Positions 12,814 to 13,742 of a DNA stretch of 13,742 nucleotides are shown here, piece by piece (the first letter of the stretch is position 1; each line of letters begins with the position of its first letter). The notes beneath the pieces are model-generated. The model was not told the DNA's origin and did not search any database. It was given only the letters and a program-made list of their open reading frames with translations. Origin of the DNA: an uncultured Oscillospiraceae bacterium (GTDB lineage: Bacteria > Bacillota > Clostridia > Oscillospirales > Oscillospiraceae); assembly GCA_934591815.1 (NCBI GenBank), contig CAKTPV010000030.1, forward strand, positions 1 to 13,742, in the 5' to 3' direction. The translations under genes and the position numbers were made by a program.

Positions 12814-13742
12814 ATGGCTCTGTTTGAAAGTTACGAGAGAAGAATCGACAAGATCAACGGCGTCCTCGCCCAGTACGGCATCAGCTCCGTGGAGGAGTGC
12901 CGCCAGATCTGCAACGCCAAGGGCTTTGACCCCTACGAGATCGTGAAGGGCATCCAGCCCATCTGCTTTGAGAACGCCTGCTGGGCGTACACCGTGGGCG
13001 CGGCCATCGCCATCAAGTCCGGCGTGAAGACCGCTGCCGAGGCCGCCAAGATGATCGGTATCGGCCTCCAGTCCTTCTGCATCGACGGCTCTGTGGCCGA
13101 GGATCGCAAGGTGGGTCTGGGTCACGGCAATCTGGGCGCCATGCTGCTGAGCGACGACTCCAAGTGCTTCGCCTTCCTGGCCGGTCACGAGTCCTTCGCC
13201 GCCGCCGAGGGCGCTATCGGCATCGTGAAGAACGCCAACAAGGCCCGCAAGCAGCCGCTGCGCGTGATCCTGAACGGCCTCGGCAAGGATGCCGCCCAGA
13301 TCATCAGCCGCATCAACGGCTTCACCTATGTGCAGACCCAGTTCGATTACTACACCGGCAAGCTCAACATCGTCCGTGAGATCCACTACTCCGAGACGGA
13401 GCGCGCCGACGTCCGCTGCTACGGCGCGGATGACGTCCGCGAGGGCGTGGCCATCATGCACCACGAGGGTGTGGACGTGTCCATCACCGGAAACTCCACC
13501 AACCCCACCCGCTTCCAGCATCCCGTGGCGGGCACCTACAAGAAGGAGTGCATCGAGCAGGGCAAGAAGTACTTCTCCGTGGCCTCCGGCGGTGGTACGG
13601 GCCGCACGCTGCATCCTGACAACATGGCCGCCGGTCCCGCCAGCTACGGTATGACCGATACCATGGGCCGGATGCACTCCGACGCCCAGTTCGCCGGCTC
13701 CAGCTCCGTCCCCGCGCACGTGGAGATGATGGGCTTCCTGGG
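12814..13742 (+). CDS. GGGtGRT protein (partial, cut by right edge)
   Basis: The frame is open from the ATG at 12814 (GGGAGG about 10 bases upstream) to the window edge: 309 full codons without a stop. The family-naming motif GGGTGRT is at 259-265. Other features are a Cys-rich N-terminal half (Cys29, Cys33, Cys51, Cys56, Cys89, Cys118), a Gly-rich GLGHGNLGAM (101-110) and GHES (124-127). No signal peptide or membrane segment is seen. The molecular function of this family is, to my knowledge, not established; pairing with a NifU-like gene suggests an iron-sulfur or redox connection. Arginine codons are mostly CGC (10 of 14), unlike the CGG-rich guaD, which hints at high expression. Only a short C-terminal part should be missing. 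Confidence 0.9.
   Translation, partial: MALFESYERRIDKINGVLAQYGISSVEECRQICNAKGFDPYEIVKGIQPICFENACWAYTVGAAIAIKSGVKTAAEAAKMIGIGLQSFCIDGSVAEDRKVGLGHGNLGAMLLSDDSKCFAFLAGHESFAAAEGAIGIVKNANKARKQPLRVILNGLGKDAAQIISRINGFTYVQTQFDYYTGKLNIVREIHYSETERADVRCYGADDVREGVAIMHHEGVDVSITGNSTNPTRFQHPVAGTYKKECIEQGKKYFSVASGGGTGRTLHPDNMAAGPASYGMTDTMGRMHSDAQFAGSSSVPAHVEMMGFL

Noticed and set aside
12721..13719. Minus-strand frame antisense to the GGGtGRT gene
   Set aside because: The plus-strand frame contains the family motif, a binding site and biased codons; the antisense frame is Gly/Val/His-rich shadow sequence.
1..13742. Insertion sequences, phage genes, CRISPR arrays, tRNA or rRNA genes
   Set aside because: I saw no transposase-like protein, spaced direct repeats, tRNA cloverleaf or rRNA sequence. 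Gene order and composition look like stable chromosome.

Overview
The window looks like chromosomal core sequence from a GC-rich (roughly 60%) anaerobic member of the Bacillota, most likely a gut Oscillospiraceae-type clostridium. The evidence is strong AGGAGG-type ribosome binding sites, sigma-A promoters with near-consensus boxes mostly spaced 17 bp, intrinsic terminators, a type III glutamine synthetase, a phosphate butyryltransferase, a SpoIIM-family protein and a NifU-like/GGGtGRT gene pair typical of anaerobic clostridia. The genus is inference. I saw no mobile element, CRISPR array, tRNA or rRNA.

Left part (1-2860). After the last codons of a gene entering from the left and its terminator, a consensus promoter drives a purine riboswitch of the guanine type. 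The riboswitch sits directly in front of guanine deaminase (guaD), and a GNAT acetyltransferase gene follows. The riboswitch terminator re-uses the 3' strand of aptamer helix P1, which predicts that guanine turns the operon ON: substrate induction of a catabolic enzyme. A separate promoter then drives a DivIVA-like coiled-coil protein.

Middle part (2859-7580). On the minus strand lie asnA (ammonia-dependent asparagine synthetase), with its own promoter, and a ptb-aminotransferase transcription unit. A YkvI-family membrane transporter is transcribed divergently from ptb. Perfect 20-bp bidirectional hairpins separate these units.

Right part (7600-13742). The minus-strand run gltX - spoIIM-like - glnN begins at a promoter in front of gltX, with a 4-base overlap between the first two genes. 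Divergently, a promoter drives a NifU/IscU-like scaffold gene and the gene of a GGGtGRT protein, which is cut by the right edge.

Several enzymes here make or fix ammonia or move amino groups: guanine deaminase releases ammonia, AsnA and GlnN fix it, and an aminotransferase is present. They lie in separate transcription units, so a common programme is only a suggestion. The strongest point of interest is the predicted guanine-activated riboswitch on guaD. The second is the conserved but functionally unassigned NifU-like/GGGtGRT pair.
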